In this document: piece after piece, positions 1 through 8,155 of the stretch
How positions within the stretch are numbered: the stretch's first letter is position 1
Layout of the letters: each line of letters begins with the position of its first letter
Assembly (NCBI GenBank): GCA_027448945.1
Contig: DAIDMQ010000025.1
Coordinates: 1 to 34,515, forward strand
DNA: 34,515 nucleotides
Reading direction: 5' to 3'
Source of the DNA: Gallionellaceae bacterium
Lineage (GTDB): Bacteria > Pseudomonadota > Gammaproteobacteria > Burkholderiales > Gallionellaceae
Made by a program: the position numbers and the translations under genes
Notes under the pieces: model-generated
Seen by the model: only the letters and a program-made list of their open reading frames with translations
Databases searched by the model: none
What the model was told of the DNA's origin: nothing

Positions 1-81
1 CTGTCCAGACTGAACTCGCTTGACTGACAATTCTCTGAATTCGGGGGTATATGCCTGCTTCGGTATCTTCTTCATCTTCAT
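1..81 (-). CDS. IS3-family transposase OrfA, N-terminal fragment (runs off window)
   Basis: Twenty-seven codons are visible, beginning MKMKKIPKQAYTPEFREL and continuing SVKRVQSGQ. A YTPEFRE-type start followed by a first helix is characteristic of the HTH_Tnp_1 domain of IS3-family OrfA proteins. A TTGGAG ribosome site precedes it; because of spacing, the second ATG (base 75) is the more likely start. The protein would bind the IS ends and, after frameshifting to OrfB, form the transposase. That later part is not in the window, so intactness cannot be judged. Confidence 0.65.
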   Translation of the reverse strand, partial: MKMKKIPKQAYTPEFRELSVKRVQSGQ

Positions 82-140
82 CTCCAATATGTGCGTAATT
101 TTACGTCACCATTGGAAGACGATTTTTCGGGGGAAGGTCA
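1..140 (-). mobile_element. Inner end of an IS3-family-like insertion sequence (left copy)
   Basis: Bases 6-140 are a perfect reverse complement of 34381-34515. Read on the minus strand, the element begins TGACCTTCCCCCG at base 140, a plausible IS3-type tip starting with TG. It then runs about 60 bp to the start of an orfA-like reading frame that leaves the window at base 1. The sequence inside base 140 differs from that inside 34381, so 140/141 is the element boundary. Only the 5' end of the IS is visible; the rest of the transposase, the far inverted repeat and any target duplication lie outside. The IS3 assignment rests on the protein start. Confidence 0.75.
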
Positions 141-200
141 CATGTTGCTTTCTCATTTCAATAAATCACATCTAATTTCAGCACCATAAATCTGGCCGAC

Positions 201-295
201 ATTTGCCAAAATATGCGGCAAATAGTCATAGTATGACACCGCACATCATTCTGGCAACCTTCCAATAAAACGACACTACGCATCATTTAATGATG
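201..295. promoter_or_regulatory. Cluster of three palindromes upstream of the XRE regulator (probable operators)
   Basis: Three dyads lie in the 107 bases before the regulator start. TTTGCC pairs with GGCAAA across 9 bases (202-222). GTCATA-G-TATGAC is a perfect dyad (225-237). CATCATT-T-AATGATG is a perfect dyad (281-295) ending a few bases before the AGGAG ribosome site. XRE dimers typically bind such dyads and repress their own gene, so autoregulation is the simplest reading. The dyads are seen; the regulation is inferred. Confidence 0.5.
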
Positions 296-307
296 TAGGA
301 GAGTGAA

Positions 308-685
308 GTGAGGAATGACCCGAAGGCCGAGGAAAAAAAGCTGGCAAAGCGGCTCGGTGCGCTCATCGCGGCAAGACGAAAATCCCTAGGACTAACCCAA
401 GGAGAACTGGCCGAAGCAGTTGGGATTGAGCAAGAAAGCATGTCTCGGATTGAAACGGGGATAATTACAACATCCTTGAGCCGATTGCTTTCACTGGCCG
501 ATGCGCTGGACTGCTCGCTCGAAACTCTATTACGTCCAGCTTCCAACCGGCAACAAGACCAATCGTTAGTAATGGAGGGATTGTTGGATGGCCTTGATGA
601 AGCGGAACGGGCTTTCGCCGTTCGGGTTGTAAGCGACTTTGCCAACCTCGCCCGCTCTCGTCGAAACAAACGTAGCAAGTCATAA
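308..685 (+). CDS. XRE-family helix-turn-helix transcriptional regulator
   Basis: This is a 125-aa Cro/C1-type regulator. The HTH_3 fold covers roughly residues 14-77: a first helix (LGALIAARRKSLGLT), the turn (GELAEAVGIEQESMSRIETG), then the leucine-rich helices that close the domain. The C-terminal 45 residues are basic at the end (RSRRNKRSKS) and match nothing I recognise. The GTG at 308 is chosen because AGGAG lies 6-7 bases upstream and the earlier GTG at 303 hits a stop at once. It sits alone ahead of the defence genes behind a cluster of palindromes, so it probably represses itself and perhaps the island. A decayed second XRE gene follows. Confidence 0.85.
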   Translation: MRNDPKAEEKKLAKRLGALIAARRKSLGLTQGELAEAVGIEQESMSRIETGIITTSLSRLLSLADALDCSLETLLRPASNRQQDQSLVMEGLLDGLDEAERAFAVRVVSDFANLARSRRNKRSKS

Positions 686-784
686 ATAATCCGTAAGGGT
701 GAAGCTCTATCTCTAAATTTTTGATTTCATCACTTGAGCCAAGGCCGTCATCAACGAGAAGAGAGATAAGTTCGATGACTGTTA

Positions 785-967
785 ATGACTGATTGCTTGC
801 GCGCGGGCATTACCTAGGATCGGCTAGGCGTGATGCTCGGATTGGATGAAGGAAGTAGTAGTGCCAGAATAAGTAGGTATGAAACCGGGATTCACGAACC
901 GGCGTTGCACATCATTCATCTTTTGGCCGACTATTTATTGTGCGCCTCATCAACTAGCGATAATTGA
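785..967 (+). pseudogene. Decayed XRE-family regulator fragment
   Basis: The frame from 785 reads a short start, LRAGIT, an in-frame TAG at 815-817, and then DRLGVMLGLDEG followed by ARISRYETGIHEPA, ending at 965-967. LRAGIT(Q)DRLGVxLGLDE...ARISRYETGxHEP is the core of a common XRE family, and the TAG sits where that family has Gln (CAG to TAG). The recognition helix survives, but the C-terminal part becomes unrelated after ADYLL and stops. The gene is therefore broken at both ends. Nothing recognisable is present at 686-784 or 968-1264, apart from a region that may hold the helicase promoter. Confidence 0.6.
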
Positions 968-1264
968 TGTTATCGTTAGTCAGAAATCCGAGGGGAGACA
1001 GCTACTGGCCCGCCCCCAATCATCCCTAAACTGCATTTAGTAAAGCAGTGACCGACCCAAAGATTGTAAAAGGGTGGGTGCTCATATCGGGCACAAAATG
1101 AACCCGGATCAATGAAATGGGGAGAAATTTGATTAAGGTATATGCGGGCGGCATTTTTTTAAAATACAAAACAAGCGGATAGGTGTGCATGGCTTATGGA
1201 CATGGTGCTGTTTCAGTGCGACACTTACCGCTTTTAGTATAAAAACAAATATCGTCGGTAAATA

Positions 1265-4200
1265 ATGTCCAGCAAGACCCTCTACAGCCCCCATCAACTA
1301 GCCTATTTTGCGCACCAATTAACCCTGCGTGCTGCTTCTGATTCGATGGAGAGCATGGCGGGTGCCTTGCTGGACGCTCAGGTAGACCTGAATCCCCACC
1401 AGATCGATGCGGCGCTGTTTGCCACGAGCAATCCGCTGTCGAAGGGCGTTATCCTGGCAGACGAGGTCGGGCTGGGTAAGACCATCGAGGCAGGTTTGCT
1501 CATCGCCCAGCGTTGGGCCGAGCGTAAGCGCCGCATTCTGGTCATTGCCCCAGCCAATCTGCGCAAGCAGTGGCATCAAGAACTGGCCGACAAATTTGGT
1601 ATCACTGCCGGCATTATCGAAGCCAAGTCCTACAGGCAAGCCATCAAGGATGGGGTTCACAACCCATTCGAGGCAAAGACAGTGCTCATCTGTTCCTACC
1701 AGTTTGCCGCAGGCAAGGCTAAGGAGCTCAAAGACATTCCTTGGGACTTGGTGGTGATCGACGAAGCGCACCGTCTGCGCAATGTCTACAAGCCAGAAAA
1801 CAAGACCGCGAATATATTGCGCGAGGCGCTATCAACCGCGCCCAAGGTATTGCTTACCGCTACGCCGCTACAGAATTCCCTTCTGGAATTGTATGGGCTG
1901 GTCAGTTTTGTGGATGAACGAGTGTTCGGCGATTTGGATAGCTTCAAGACCCAGTTCGGCCAACTCAAGGATGCGGCCAGCTTTGATGCATTAAAGAGTC
2001 GCATACAGCCAATCTGCAAACGCACGCTACGCCGTCAGGTTGAAGCCTATGTGAAGTACACGCGGCGGATACCCATGCTAGAGGAATTCATTCCGGGCGC
2101 CAACGAAACCAAGCTGTACAACAACGTTTCTGAATACCTGCAACGTGAATCACTTTTCGCATTGCCCAATAGCCAACGGCAACTCATCACCCTGGTGCTG
2201 CGCAAGTTGCTGGCATCATCAACGTTCGCTATCGCGGGCGCATTGGAAACCCTGATCAAGCGGCTTACTCAGACGTTGGACGACAAGACCGCCAGCCTTG
2301 ATTTGACCGAAGAGCTAGACCAGGACTTCGAGACACTGGATGAGTTAACCGAGGAAATTGAAGCCATCAGCACAGATAACACCAAGGCCAGGACTCAAGT
2401 TGAGATCGACGCGATCAAGGCTGAAATAGAAGAGCTGGAATCCTTCCGCAGTCTGGCTATATCGATCACAGAAAACGCCAAAGGTACGGCACTGCTGCAA
2501 GCCTTGAAGGTGGCATTCAAAAAGCTGGAAGAATTGGGCGCTGCCAAGAAGGCCATCATCTTCACCGAATCCAGGCGCACTCAAGACTATCTGCTCAAGC
2601 TGCTCGCTAATACGCCTGAGTTTGGCGAGGGGACTCCAGGCGTCGTCTTATTCAATGGAACGAATGCCGACGAAGGGTCCCGTCGCATCTACACCGAATG
2701 GCTAAAACGGCATCAGGGTACAGACCGCATAACCGGATCACGCACGGCAGATACCAGAGCCGCGTTAGTGGATTATTTCCGCGAGCAGGGTTCGCTCATG
2801 ATTGCCACCGAAGCGGGAGCCGAAGGCATCAATCTCCAGTTCTGTTCCATGGTCATCAACTACGACTTACCGTGGAATCCGCAACGCATCGAACAGCGCA
2901 TCGGTCGTTGCCACCGCTATGGGCAGAAGCACGATGTCGTAGTGGTCAACTTCCTGAACCGCGAGAACGAAGCCGACAAGCGTGTATATGAACTGTTGGC
3001 GCAGAAGTTCCAGCTGTTCGATGGCGTATTCGGGGCAAGTGATGAAGTGCTGGGTGCAGTTGAGTCCGGCGTGGACTTTGAGCGCCGCATTGCTGAGATA
3101 TACCAAACCTGCCGTCATCCCGATGCAATACATACGGCCTTCCAACAACTCCAGCTTGACCTGGCGGGTGAGATCAGCGATGCGATGATCAATGCCCGAA
3201 AGTCGCTACTCGAAAACTTTGACGAAGACGTGCAAGAAAGGCTGCGCCTACGCGACCAAAATGCCCGCGCCTCGCTAGGTAGGCTCGAACGCCTGTTGAT
3301 GCGATTTACTCGTGCTGCATTGAATGGTCACGCGGAGTTTGACGGGGACGATACCGGATTCAAGCTCAACACTCTACCAGCATTCCTCCCCTCGCCCTCG
3401 GGGAGATGGGCTGGGGGCGAGGGAACTGTTATCCCGCTTGGCCGTTACGAATTACCCCGCCGCAGCGAAGAGGCGCACATCTACCGCTTGGCACATGCTT
3501 TGGCGCAATCTCTTATCGAGCAAGCACAACAGCAACCATTACAGCCCAGCAAGCTGGTCTTTGATTACGATGCCTATGGATCAAAAGTATCTGTCGTTGA
3601 AGGGCTGCGCGGCAATTCAGGAACGTTACTGGTACAAAAGCTGCGAGTGCAGGCGTTAGGTGCATCCGAAGAGCACATGTTGATGGCCGCCGTTGATCAT
3701 GCTGGTAACACCTATGATCAAGACATCGCTGAGAAACTGCTTAACATTCCGGCCCACGCCGTTGCTTTACCAAGATTGCATGGTCTTCCAGAGCAGACCG
3801 TATTGCCGGATGTGCAGCCCGTGGCGGAGCAGAACATGCTCGACTTTGCAGCAGCGAACGTATGGGTTCCATCGTTTCTGGAAAAAGAAATCGCCAGCCA
3901 GAAGACGCGCATCCTGAGTGAACTCGAAACCCGCAATCTGAGCTTTTTCGCCCAAGAAACAGAGAAGCTGGATTCATGGGCTGACGACCTCAAGATTGGC
4001 CTTGAACGGGAAATTAAAGAGCTCGACCGCCAGATCAAGGAAGCGCGGACAAAGAGCAAGGGGGCTGCAACCTTGGCCGAAAAGCTCGCAGTACAAAAAG
4101 AGCAGCGTGACCTTGAAGGTAATCGGGATCGCAAGCGCCGAGAGTTGTTCCAGCGACAAGATGAGATTCAGACCCGTCGTGACAATTTAATTGATGAACT

Positions 4201-4267
4201 GGAAGAGCAACTGTCGCAGCAAGTGACGATGCAGCCGGTATTTGCTTGTGAATGGGAGATTGCATGA
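1265..4267 (+). CDS. SNF2/RapA-type superfamily 2 DNA translocase (defence-associated helicase)
   Basis: This is a 1000-aa ATP-driven DNA translocase. The SNF2 motor begins near residue 40. Motif I is ADEVGLGKT (65-73), motif II DEAH (166-169), motif III LTATP follows, and the second lobe carries TEAGAEGINLQ and the QRIGRCHRYGQ arginine-finger motif (about 545-555). A charged coiled coil fills about 880-990. The long insert between the lobes is acidic. The order resembles stand-alone SNF2 helicases of restriction-linked loci, including DISARM DrmD in size, but no drmA or drmB is present, so that name is not used. A GHKL ATPase with a nuclease-like domain starts 67 bases downstream and is probably its partner. 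Residues about 707-720 come from a palindromic repeat. The ribosome site is weak. Confidence 0.85.
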   Translation: MSSKTLYSPHQLAYFAHQLTLRAASDSMESMAGALLDAQVDLNPHQIDAALFATSNPLSKGVILADEVGLGKTIEAGLLIAQRWAERKRRILVIAPANLRKQWHQELADKFGITAGIIEAKSYRQAIKDGVHNPFEAKTVLICSYQFAAGKAKELKDIPWDLVVIDEAHRLRNVYKPENKTANILREALSTAPKVLLTATPLQNSLLELYGLVSFVDERVFGDLDSFKTQFGQLKDAASFDALKSRIQPICKRTLRRQVEAYVKYTRRIPMLEEFIPGANETKLYNNVSEYLQRESLFALPNSQRQLITLVLRKLLASSTFAIAGALETLIKRLTQTLDDKTASLDLTEELDQDFETLDELTEEIEAISTDNTKARTQVEIDAIKAEIEELESFRSLAISITENAKGTALLQALKVAFKKLEELGAAKKAIIFTESRRTQDYLLKLLANTPEFGEGTPGVVLFNGTNADEGSRRIYTEWLKRHQGTDRITGSRTADTRAALVDYFREQGSLMIATEAGAEGINLQFCSMVINYDLPWNPQRIEQRIGRCHRYGQKHDVVVVNFLNRENEADKRVYELLAQKFQLFDGVFGASDEVLGAVESGVDFERRIAEIYQTCRHPDAIHTAFQQLQLDLAGEISDAMINARKSLLENFDEDVQERLRLRDQNARASLGRLERLLMRFTRAALNGHAEFDGDDTGFKLNTLPAFLPSPSGRWAGGEGTVIPLGRYELPRRSEEAHIYRLAHALAQSLIEQAQQQPLQPSKLVFDYDAYGSKVSVVEGLRGNSGTLLVQKLRVQALGASEEHMLMAAVDHAGNTYDQDIAEKLLNIPAHAVALPRLHGLPEQTVLPDVQPVAEQNMLDFAAANVWVPSFLEKEIASQKTRILSELETRNLSFFAQETEKLDSWADDLKIGLEREIKELDRQIKEARTKSKGAATLAEKLAVQKEQRDLEGNRDRKRRELFQRQDEIQTRRDNLIDELEEQLSQQVTMQPVFACEWEIA
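3385..3423. repeat. REP-like GC-rich palindrome inside the SNF2 gene
   Basis: The 39 bases form an imperfect palindrome: CCTCGCCCTC-type sequence pairs with GGGGGCGAGGG. It is translated in frame as PSPSGRWAGGEG. This is the signature of the dispersed proteobacterial repeat often seen as NPLPEGEG or SPSGRWAGGEG in predicted proteins. The length is a multiple of three, so it does not break the gene. A relative in the other orientation lies in mod at 12792-12827. Confidence 0.6.
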
Positions 4268-4334
4268 CCGAATCGACAATTCTCTGTCCTAGCCCAGAAT
4301 TTGATAAGCAAAGATTCTAAATGGAGAATCGAAG

Positions 4335-6341
4335 ATGAAGACAAATATCCAAGGGCTGGTGAAGTCATTAGATTTGAAGCAAGCACAAGGCATGATGCCC
4401 TTGTTTGAAGCTATTTCAAATGCAATGGACGCGATTGCTGAGTCTGGTAACGGATTGACTGCGGGCAACATTGATATTCACCTAATTCGACGTACAGATT
4501 TGGGATCGAAATCAGATGAGTTACCTTTGATTAATTCAGTGACTGTGTCAGATGACGGGGTTGGTTTTACTGATGAAAACCTCAAATCGTTTGAGGAAGC
4601 CTACACGCAAGCAAAGGTCAGGCTTGGCGGAAAAGGTGTTGGTCGTTTTACCTATCTTAAGGTCTTCAATAAGATTCAAGTAGAAAGTAACTATCGCGAC
4701 TCTGCAGGTATCGTTGCTTCGCGAAAGTTCAATTTCTCAATTGAAAACGAGGTTGGCGATGTAGTTAATACAGCGGCTGTTGAGGGTGCAAAAACAGGAA
4801 CAGTGATTTCACTAGCAGAACTTGACTCTTCGTATATGGCGGCGTGGCCTCGTGATGCGCAAGCTGTCGCACAGCGCGTGGTCTCTCACTTCTTAATTCG
4901 ATTTGCGGGACGAAGCGCACCTGTAGTCCGGCTTTACGATTCTGGCATTGCACCAATCAATCTGCTAAAGCTGTTTGACGAGACTGTTTTGCCAAATATT
5001 CAAGCTGTTGATATTTCTGTTGGGAAGCATCATTTTCACTTACAGGTATTGCGGCAGAAAGGCAGTCGTGACGCACATGAAATCAGCTACTGCGCTCGTG
5101 CGAGAGAAGTGTTCCAAGGCGCTTTGAAAAAGCTGCTGCCTGAGTTGCCGCAGACCTTTCTGGAAACTGATGCTGCGCATTACACACTCAAAGTGCTGGT
5201 CACGGGTGAGTATCTTGATACTCACGCCAATACTGTTCGGACGGGAATACTTTTTAATCCAGACAGTGATGACTTGGCAACTGACGAATCATTGATAACC
5301 CAGAAAGAGCTTGATGCCGAAATTACTAAGACACTGCGCGCTCTTTTGGTTGATGATCTTCGTGTAACAAATAAAGAAAAGATGGATGGCATTGAGCACT
5401 TTATAGCCTCCGATGCGCCAGAATATCGGGTACTTTTAAGTGAACAATACAGGGGAATGATTGAGCGCGAAGTTCCTGCGGGCGCGACTGGTGATAAGTT
5501 GGATGAAGCACTTCTCAAAATCAGGCGAAAAATTGAAGACCAGATTCGCTCTGAAGGCTCAGAAATAAAGGTTCTGGTTGATTCTGATTCGTTTGACCAT
5601 TACGAAGCAAAGATGAATGAGCACATTGCGCGAATCAATGACATGGGGAAGTCACAACTAGCGAGCTATGTGGCTCACCGTCGATCAATCTTGGACTTGC
5701 TTGATATAAGCCTGAAGAGAAGCCGTTTAGACGATAAGTACCGTCTTGAAGAAGTGCTGCACAACATGATTTTTCCGATGCGGAAAACATCGAAGGATTC
5801 ATTTTTTGAACAGCAAAATCTGTGGGTGATTGATGAGCGGCTTTGCTATCACACTATCCTCACTTCAGATAAGAAGGTGAATTCAATAGCTGGGCTTGAA
5901 AATACACATGGAAAAGAACCCGATATTCTGGCGTTTTTTTATGACTCACCTACTGGAGTGAGTGAGCCGGAAGATGGAAGTGGTGCTGTGGTAATCATCG
6001 AGTTCAAACGTCCTGGACGGGACAACTATTCGAGTGACCCAGCACAACAAGTGATAGACCATTTTGTAGCTATTGAAGACGGGAAAGTAAGGGATGTAGA
6101 TGGGCGTATGGTTAACCCATCGAACATACGTTATTACGGATATTTCATTGCTGACCTTACGCCAACGCTGAAAAAGCAGATGCGTTTCAATTATCAGCAA
6201 TCAGTTGATGGAGAGGGCTACTTCAAAACGCTTCCGGGCGGAAATGGTTATGTGGAGATAATTTCGTACGACAAGTTATTGCGTGATGCGCAACGTCGTA
6301 ACAGGGCTTTATTTGAGAAATTGGGCTTGCATAAGCGTTGA
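4335..6341 (+). CDS. GHKL (Hsp90/MutL/MORC-like) ATPase fused to a PD-(D/E)XK-like nuclease domain
   Basis: The 668-aa protein opens with a Bergerat-fold ATPase. The N box is EAISNAMDA (25-33), the G1 box DDGVGF (73-78), and the lid/G2 motif GGKGVGRF (98-105). A long helical middle part (about 330-500) follows. Near the C-terminus, KEPDILAFF (D530) and VVIIEFKRP (E556, K558) fit a PD-(D/E)XK nuclease core. GHKL ATPases of the MutL/MORC type are known beside restriction genes and SF2 helicases, and the upstream SNF2 helicase fits that. I infer a two-gene nucleoprotein machine in which ATP-driven clamp closure gates DNA cutting. The nuclease call is from motif pattern only. Confidence 0.75.
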   Translation: MKTNIQGLVKSLDLKQAQGMMPLFEAISNAMDAIAESGNGLTAGNIDIHLIRRTDLGSKSDELPLINSVTVSDDGVGFTDENLKSFEEAYTQAKVRLGGKGVGRFTYLKVFNKIQVESNYRDSAGIVASRKFNFSIENEVGDVVNTAAVEGAKTGTVISLAELDSSYMAAWPRDAQAVAQRVVSHFLIRFAGRSAPVVRLYDSGIAPINLLKLFDETVLPNIQAVDISVGKHHFHLQVLRQKGSRDAHEISYCARAREVFQGALKKLLPELPQTFLETDAAHYTLKVLVTGEYLDTHANTVRTGILFNPDSDDLATDESLITQKELDAEITKTLRALLVDDLRVTNKEKMDGIEHFIASDAPEYRVLLSEQYRGMIEREVPAGATGDKLDEALLKIRRKIEDQIRSEGSEIKVLVDSDSFDHYEAKMNEHIARINDMGKSQLASYVAHRRSILDLLDISLKRSRLDDKYRLEEVLHNMIFPMRKTSKDSFFEQQNLWVIDERLCYHTILTSDKKVNSIAGLENTHGKEPDILAFFYDSPTGVSEPEDGSGAVVIIEFKRPGRDNYSSDPAQQVIDHFVAIEDGKVRDVDGRMVNPSNIRYYGYFIADLTPTLKKQMRFNYQQSVDGEGYFKTLPGGNGYVEIISYDKLLRDAQRRNRALFEKLGLHKR

Positions 6342-6429
6342 GCATTTTATAGGTCATTATCTGGCTTGATGCAACCGGTGTAAGACCCTTTATTGAAGAG
6401 CCTGTAATGTTGGGAAATAGAGTGACGCA

Positions 6430-6501
6430 ATGAGCAAAATACTAAAACTCAAACCAATTTGGTTCGTACAAACCGATCAACAAGGCCTCACTAGGAGTTA
6501 A
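6430..6501 (+). CDS. Possible 23-codon small ORF upstream of the kwaA leader
   Basis: The frame MSKILKLKPIWFVQTDQ... ends at 6499-6501, two bases before the next short ORF. Its own ribosome site is poor, and the peptide matches nothing I recognise. It may be chance, a broken remnant, or the first of two minicistrons leading into kwaA. It is listed because the 212-base gap between the GHKL gene and kwaA is otherwise empty. Confidence 0.2.
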   Translation: MSKILKLKPIWFVQTDQQGLTRS

Positions 6502-6503
6502 GC

Positions 6504-6557
6504 ATGACCAAACCAACAATCACCTCCATCTTCGGCATGCGGCGTTTCCTCCAATGA
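6504..6557 (+). CDS. 17-codon leader minicistron overlapping kwaA
   Basis: The short frame MTKPTITSIFGMRRFLQ has a good ribosome site (TAGGAG, 6 bases before the ATG). Its stop codon TGA overlaps the kwaA start as ATGA (6554-6557). The kwaA start has no equally strong site of its own. Ribosomes ending here could therefore re-initiate on kwaA, which would tie kwaA output to translation of this peptide. The arrangement is seen; the coupling is inferred. Confidence 0.4.
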   Translation: MTKPTITSIFGMRRFLQ

Positions 6558-7117
6558 AGATCAAGTTCATTCCCGCTTTGTTGATGTTTGTCAGTTCCTA
6601 CTTTCCGTTGGCGCTGATTTTCATTATCAAAGACTTGGACGACACGACGTTTTTCCCCATGCACCCGATTACTGAGTCAATTGTTGCGACTGCGGTGCTG
6701 CTTGCATGTGCTGTTGTTCTAGTTGCCGCCCATACGATTGAGAGTGGCGTACCGGTAAAAGTAACGAAGGTATCGAACAAGTCCGGGGATATGTTTACGT
6801 ACACGATTCCCTACATGATTTCCTTCTTCAACTTCAACCTTGGAGACTGGAAGACGCTGCTCAGCCTATTAGTCTTCATGTCCCTGATGTTTGCATTGGC
6901 ATACCGGACGCAAAATGTGTTCATCAATCCTGTTTTGGCGCTAGCTGGTTATGGTCTTTATGACTGCCAGTTCAAGGATGGTGGGCGCGAGGTTCAAGGT
7001 CTGCTGATTTCCAAGCACGAATTCCAACTTGGCGATACGTGTGTCGTCGAACGATTATCTAACTATCTTTACTTCGTGAGCAACGCTCAATCCAAGGAGA
7101 AAAACAATGGCGGCTAA
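6554..7117 (+). CDS. kwaA: KwaA-like membrane protein of a Kiwa antiphage system
   Basis: This is a 187-aa integral membrane protein. Hydrophobic segments lie at about 6-25, 41-62, 97-115 and 121-140, giving four candidate helices, with a short soluble tail after about 150. KwaA proteins are about this size with four membrane helices, and the next gene is KwaB-like, which is what supports the name. Kiwa is established as a membrane-associated KwaA-KwaB complex that responds to phage infection. The start at 6554 overlaps the stop of a 17-codon leader, and its 3' end overlaps kwaB by 11 bases, so the pair is co-translated. Sequence alone would not identify it without its partner. Confidence 0.7.
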   Translation: MKIKFIPALLMFVSSYFPLALIFIIKDLDDTTFFPMHPITESIVATAVLLACAVVLVAAHTIESGVPVKVTKVSNKSGDMFTYTIPYMISFFNFNLGDWKTLLSLLVFMSLMFALAYRTQNVFINPVLALAGYGLYDCQFKDGGREVQGLLISKHEFQLGDTCVVERLSNYLYFVSNAQSKEKNNGG

Positions 7118-8045
7118 GATCGCAAAGAAACTGTCTCACTTGCGTCAGACCGACTTCAAGCCTTGGGCAACGACCATTTGGCTAGTCAAGCGACATCTGG
7201 ACATGCACAAACAGGCACACTATTCAGTGCTGCGTGTCGATGTTGATAAGAAGCTCCAGAACAAGCTCAAGAAAGCAGTTACTGATCGAGTGCAAGGTGT
7301 TGACTACAAGCTCGAAGCATATGATTTTCTGACAGCAGATCAAGACAACCAACTCTTTACCATCGAATCTTCGGAAACTGACTTCACGAAGATTCAAGGA
7401 GAGGTAGACAAAGGACTCGCAAATCAAAAAGTGGAGAAATACGAAGACCTGCTTGATTCTTGGGCATATGTGGTTAAGCTGGAACATGATGGGAACGTTG
7501 TGTACGGCGTGCGGAAGATTAATAAGTTTACACAGGCGACGAAGGTCAAATCCGTCTCCTATTTTCTCTTTGAGGATAAGAAGCTAGTCGACCTTGATGA
7601 CAAGAAGATATTTGCAATCGATACGCACATTGATTTCTTCGCCTACGACGGTACGACCTTCATCACCAACAAAAAAGAATTCGAGAGTGCGCTGAATTTC
7701 CGCGAAGGGATGGAGAAGAACCGCGATGTAATCCTTACCGAATTTATCGAACTGAAAGTGTTTAGCGATATTGAGCCTATACGAAAGATGGTTGGCTCAA
7801 ATCTTCATCTTCTTCGCAAAATGTCGTCGATCCAAAAAAGCGCGTATTACAAGGACAAAAAATTCCTGAAAGACCTTCATGCAAGAAACATAGAAAAAGG
7901 CTGGAATTTGACGATTCACAATGGCGTTATCGTTATAGACGAGACAAACGTGGATTTTGTGTTAAAGCTCTTGAACAACGAACGGGTTGAGTCGCAGATC
8001 AATCATGAAGTGTTTGATGCGGTGGTAAAAAAGAAAGTCGCATGA
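7107..8045 (+). CDS. kwaB: KwaB-like DUF4868 protein of a Kiwa antiphage system
   Basis: This 312-aa soluble protein has no signal or membrane segment. An acidic, mixed alpha/beta N-terminal half is followed by YVVKLEHDGNVVYGVRKI, the strand-rich core typical of the DUF4868/KwaB family. Next come a segment reading FAIDTHIDFFAYDG and a helical, lysine-rich C-terminal region. About 315 aa is the usual KwaB length. KwaB is the cytoplasmic, DNA-associated effector of Kiwa. AAGGAG precedes the ATG, and the gene overlaps the end of kwaA by 11 bases. After its stop come only fragments of older genes, so the Kiwa pair ends here. Confidence 0.72.
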   Translation: MAAKIAKKLSHLRQTDFKPWATTIWLVKRHLDMHKQAHYSVLRVDVDKKLQNKLKKAVTDRVQGVDYKLEAYDFLTADQDNQLFTIESSETDFTKIQGEVDKGLANQKVEKYEDLLDSWAYVVKLEHDGNVVYGVRKINKFTQATKVKSVSYFLFEDKKLVDLDDKKIFAIDTHIDFFAYDGTTFITNKKEFESALNFREGMEKNRDVILTEFIELKVFSDIEPIRKMVGSNLHLLRKMSSIQKSAYYKDKKFLKDLHARNIEKGWNLTIHNGVIVIDETNVDFVLKLLNNERVESQINHEVFDAVVKKKVA

Positions 8046-8059
8046 CTGATACATAAAGT

Positions 8060-8155
8060 ATGAGCAAAAAACAAAAACTAGAACTCACCTAGATCGGCAA
8101 AGAGAATCGGCCCAAGCTGGAGCCGCACATTTTGCAGGAAGACCTCGACAAATAA
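8060..8155 (+). pseudogene. 5' fragment of a type III mod gene
   Basis: The first 84 bases align without gaps to the start of the intact mod gene at 11229 with 73 identities. It reads MSKKQKLELT, a TAG at 8090-8092 where mod has Trp (TGG), then IGKENRPKLEPHIL, and ends at a TAA (8153-8155). Homology to mod ends near GAC at 8143. It is a dead remnant of a second mod copy and forms a direct repeat with the live one, flanking the WYL/71-aa/ATPase genes. Confidence 0.8.

Noticed and set aside
1265..4267. DISARM system (DrmD helicase)
   Set aside because: Only the SNF2 gene fits. No drmA, drmB or drmC, and no cytosine-type methylase, is present in the window.
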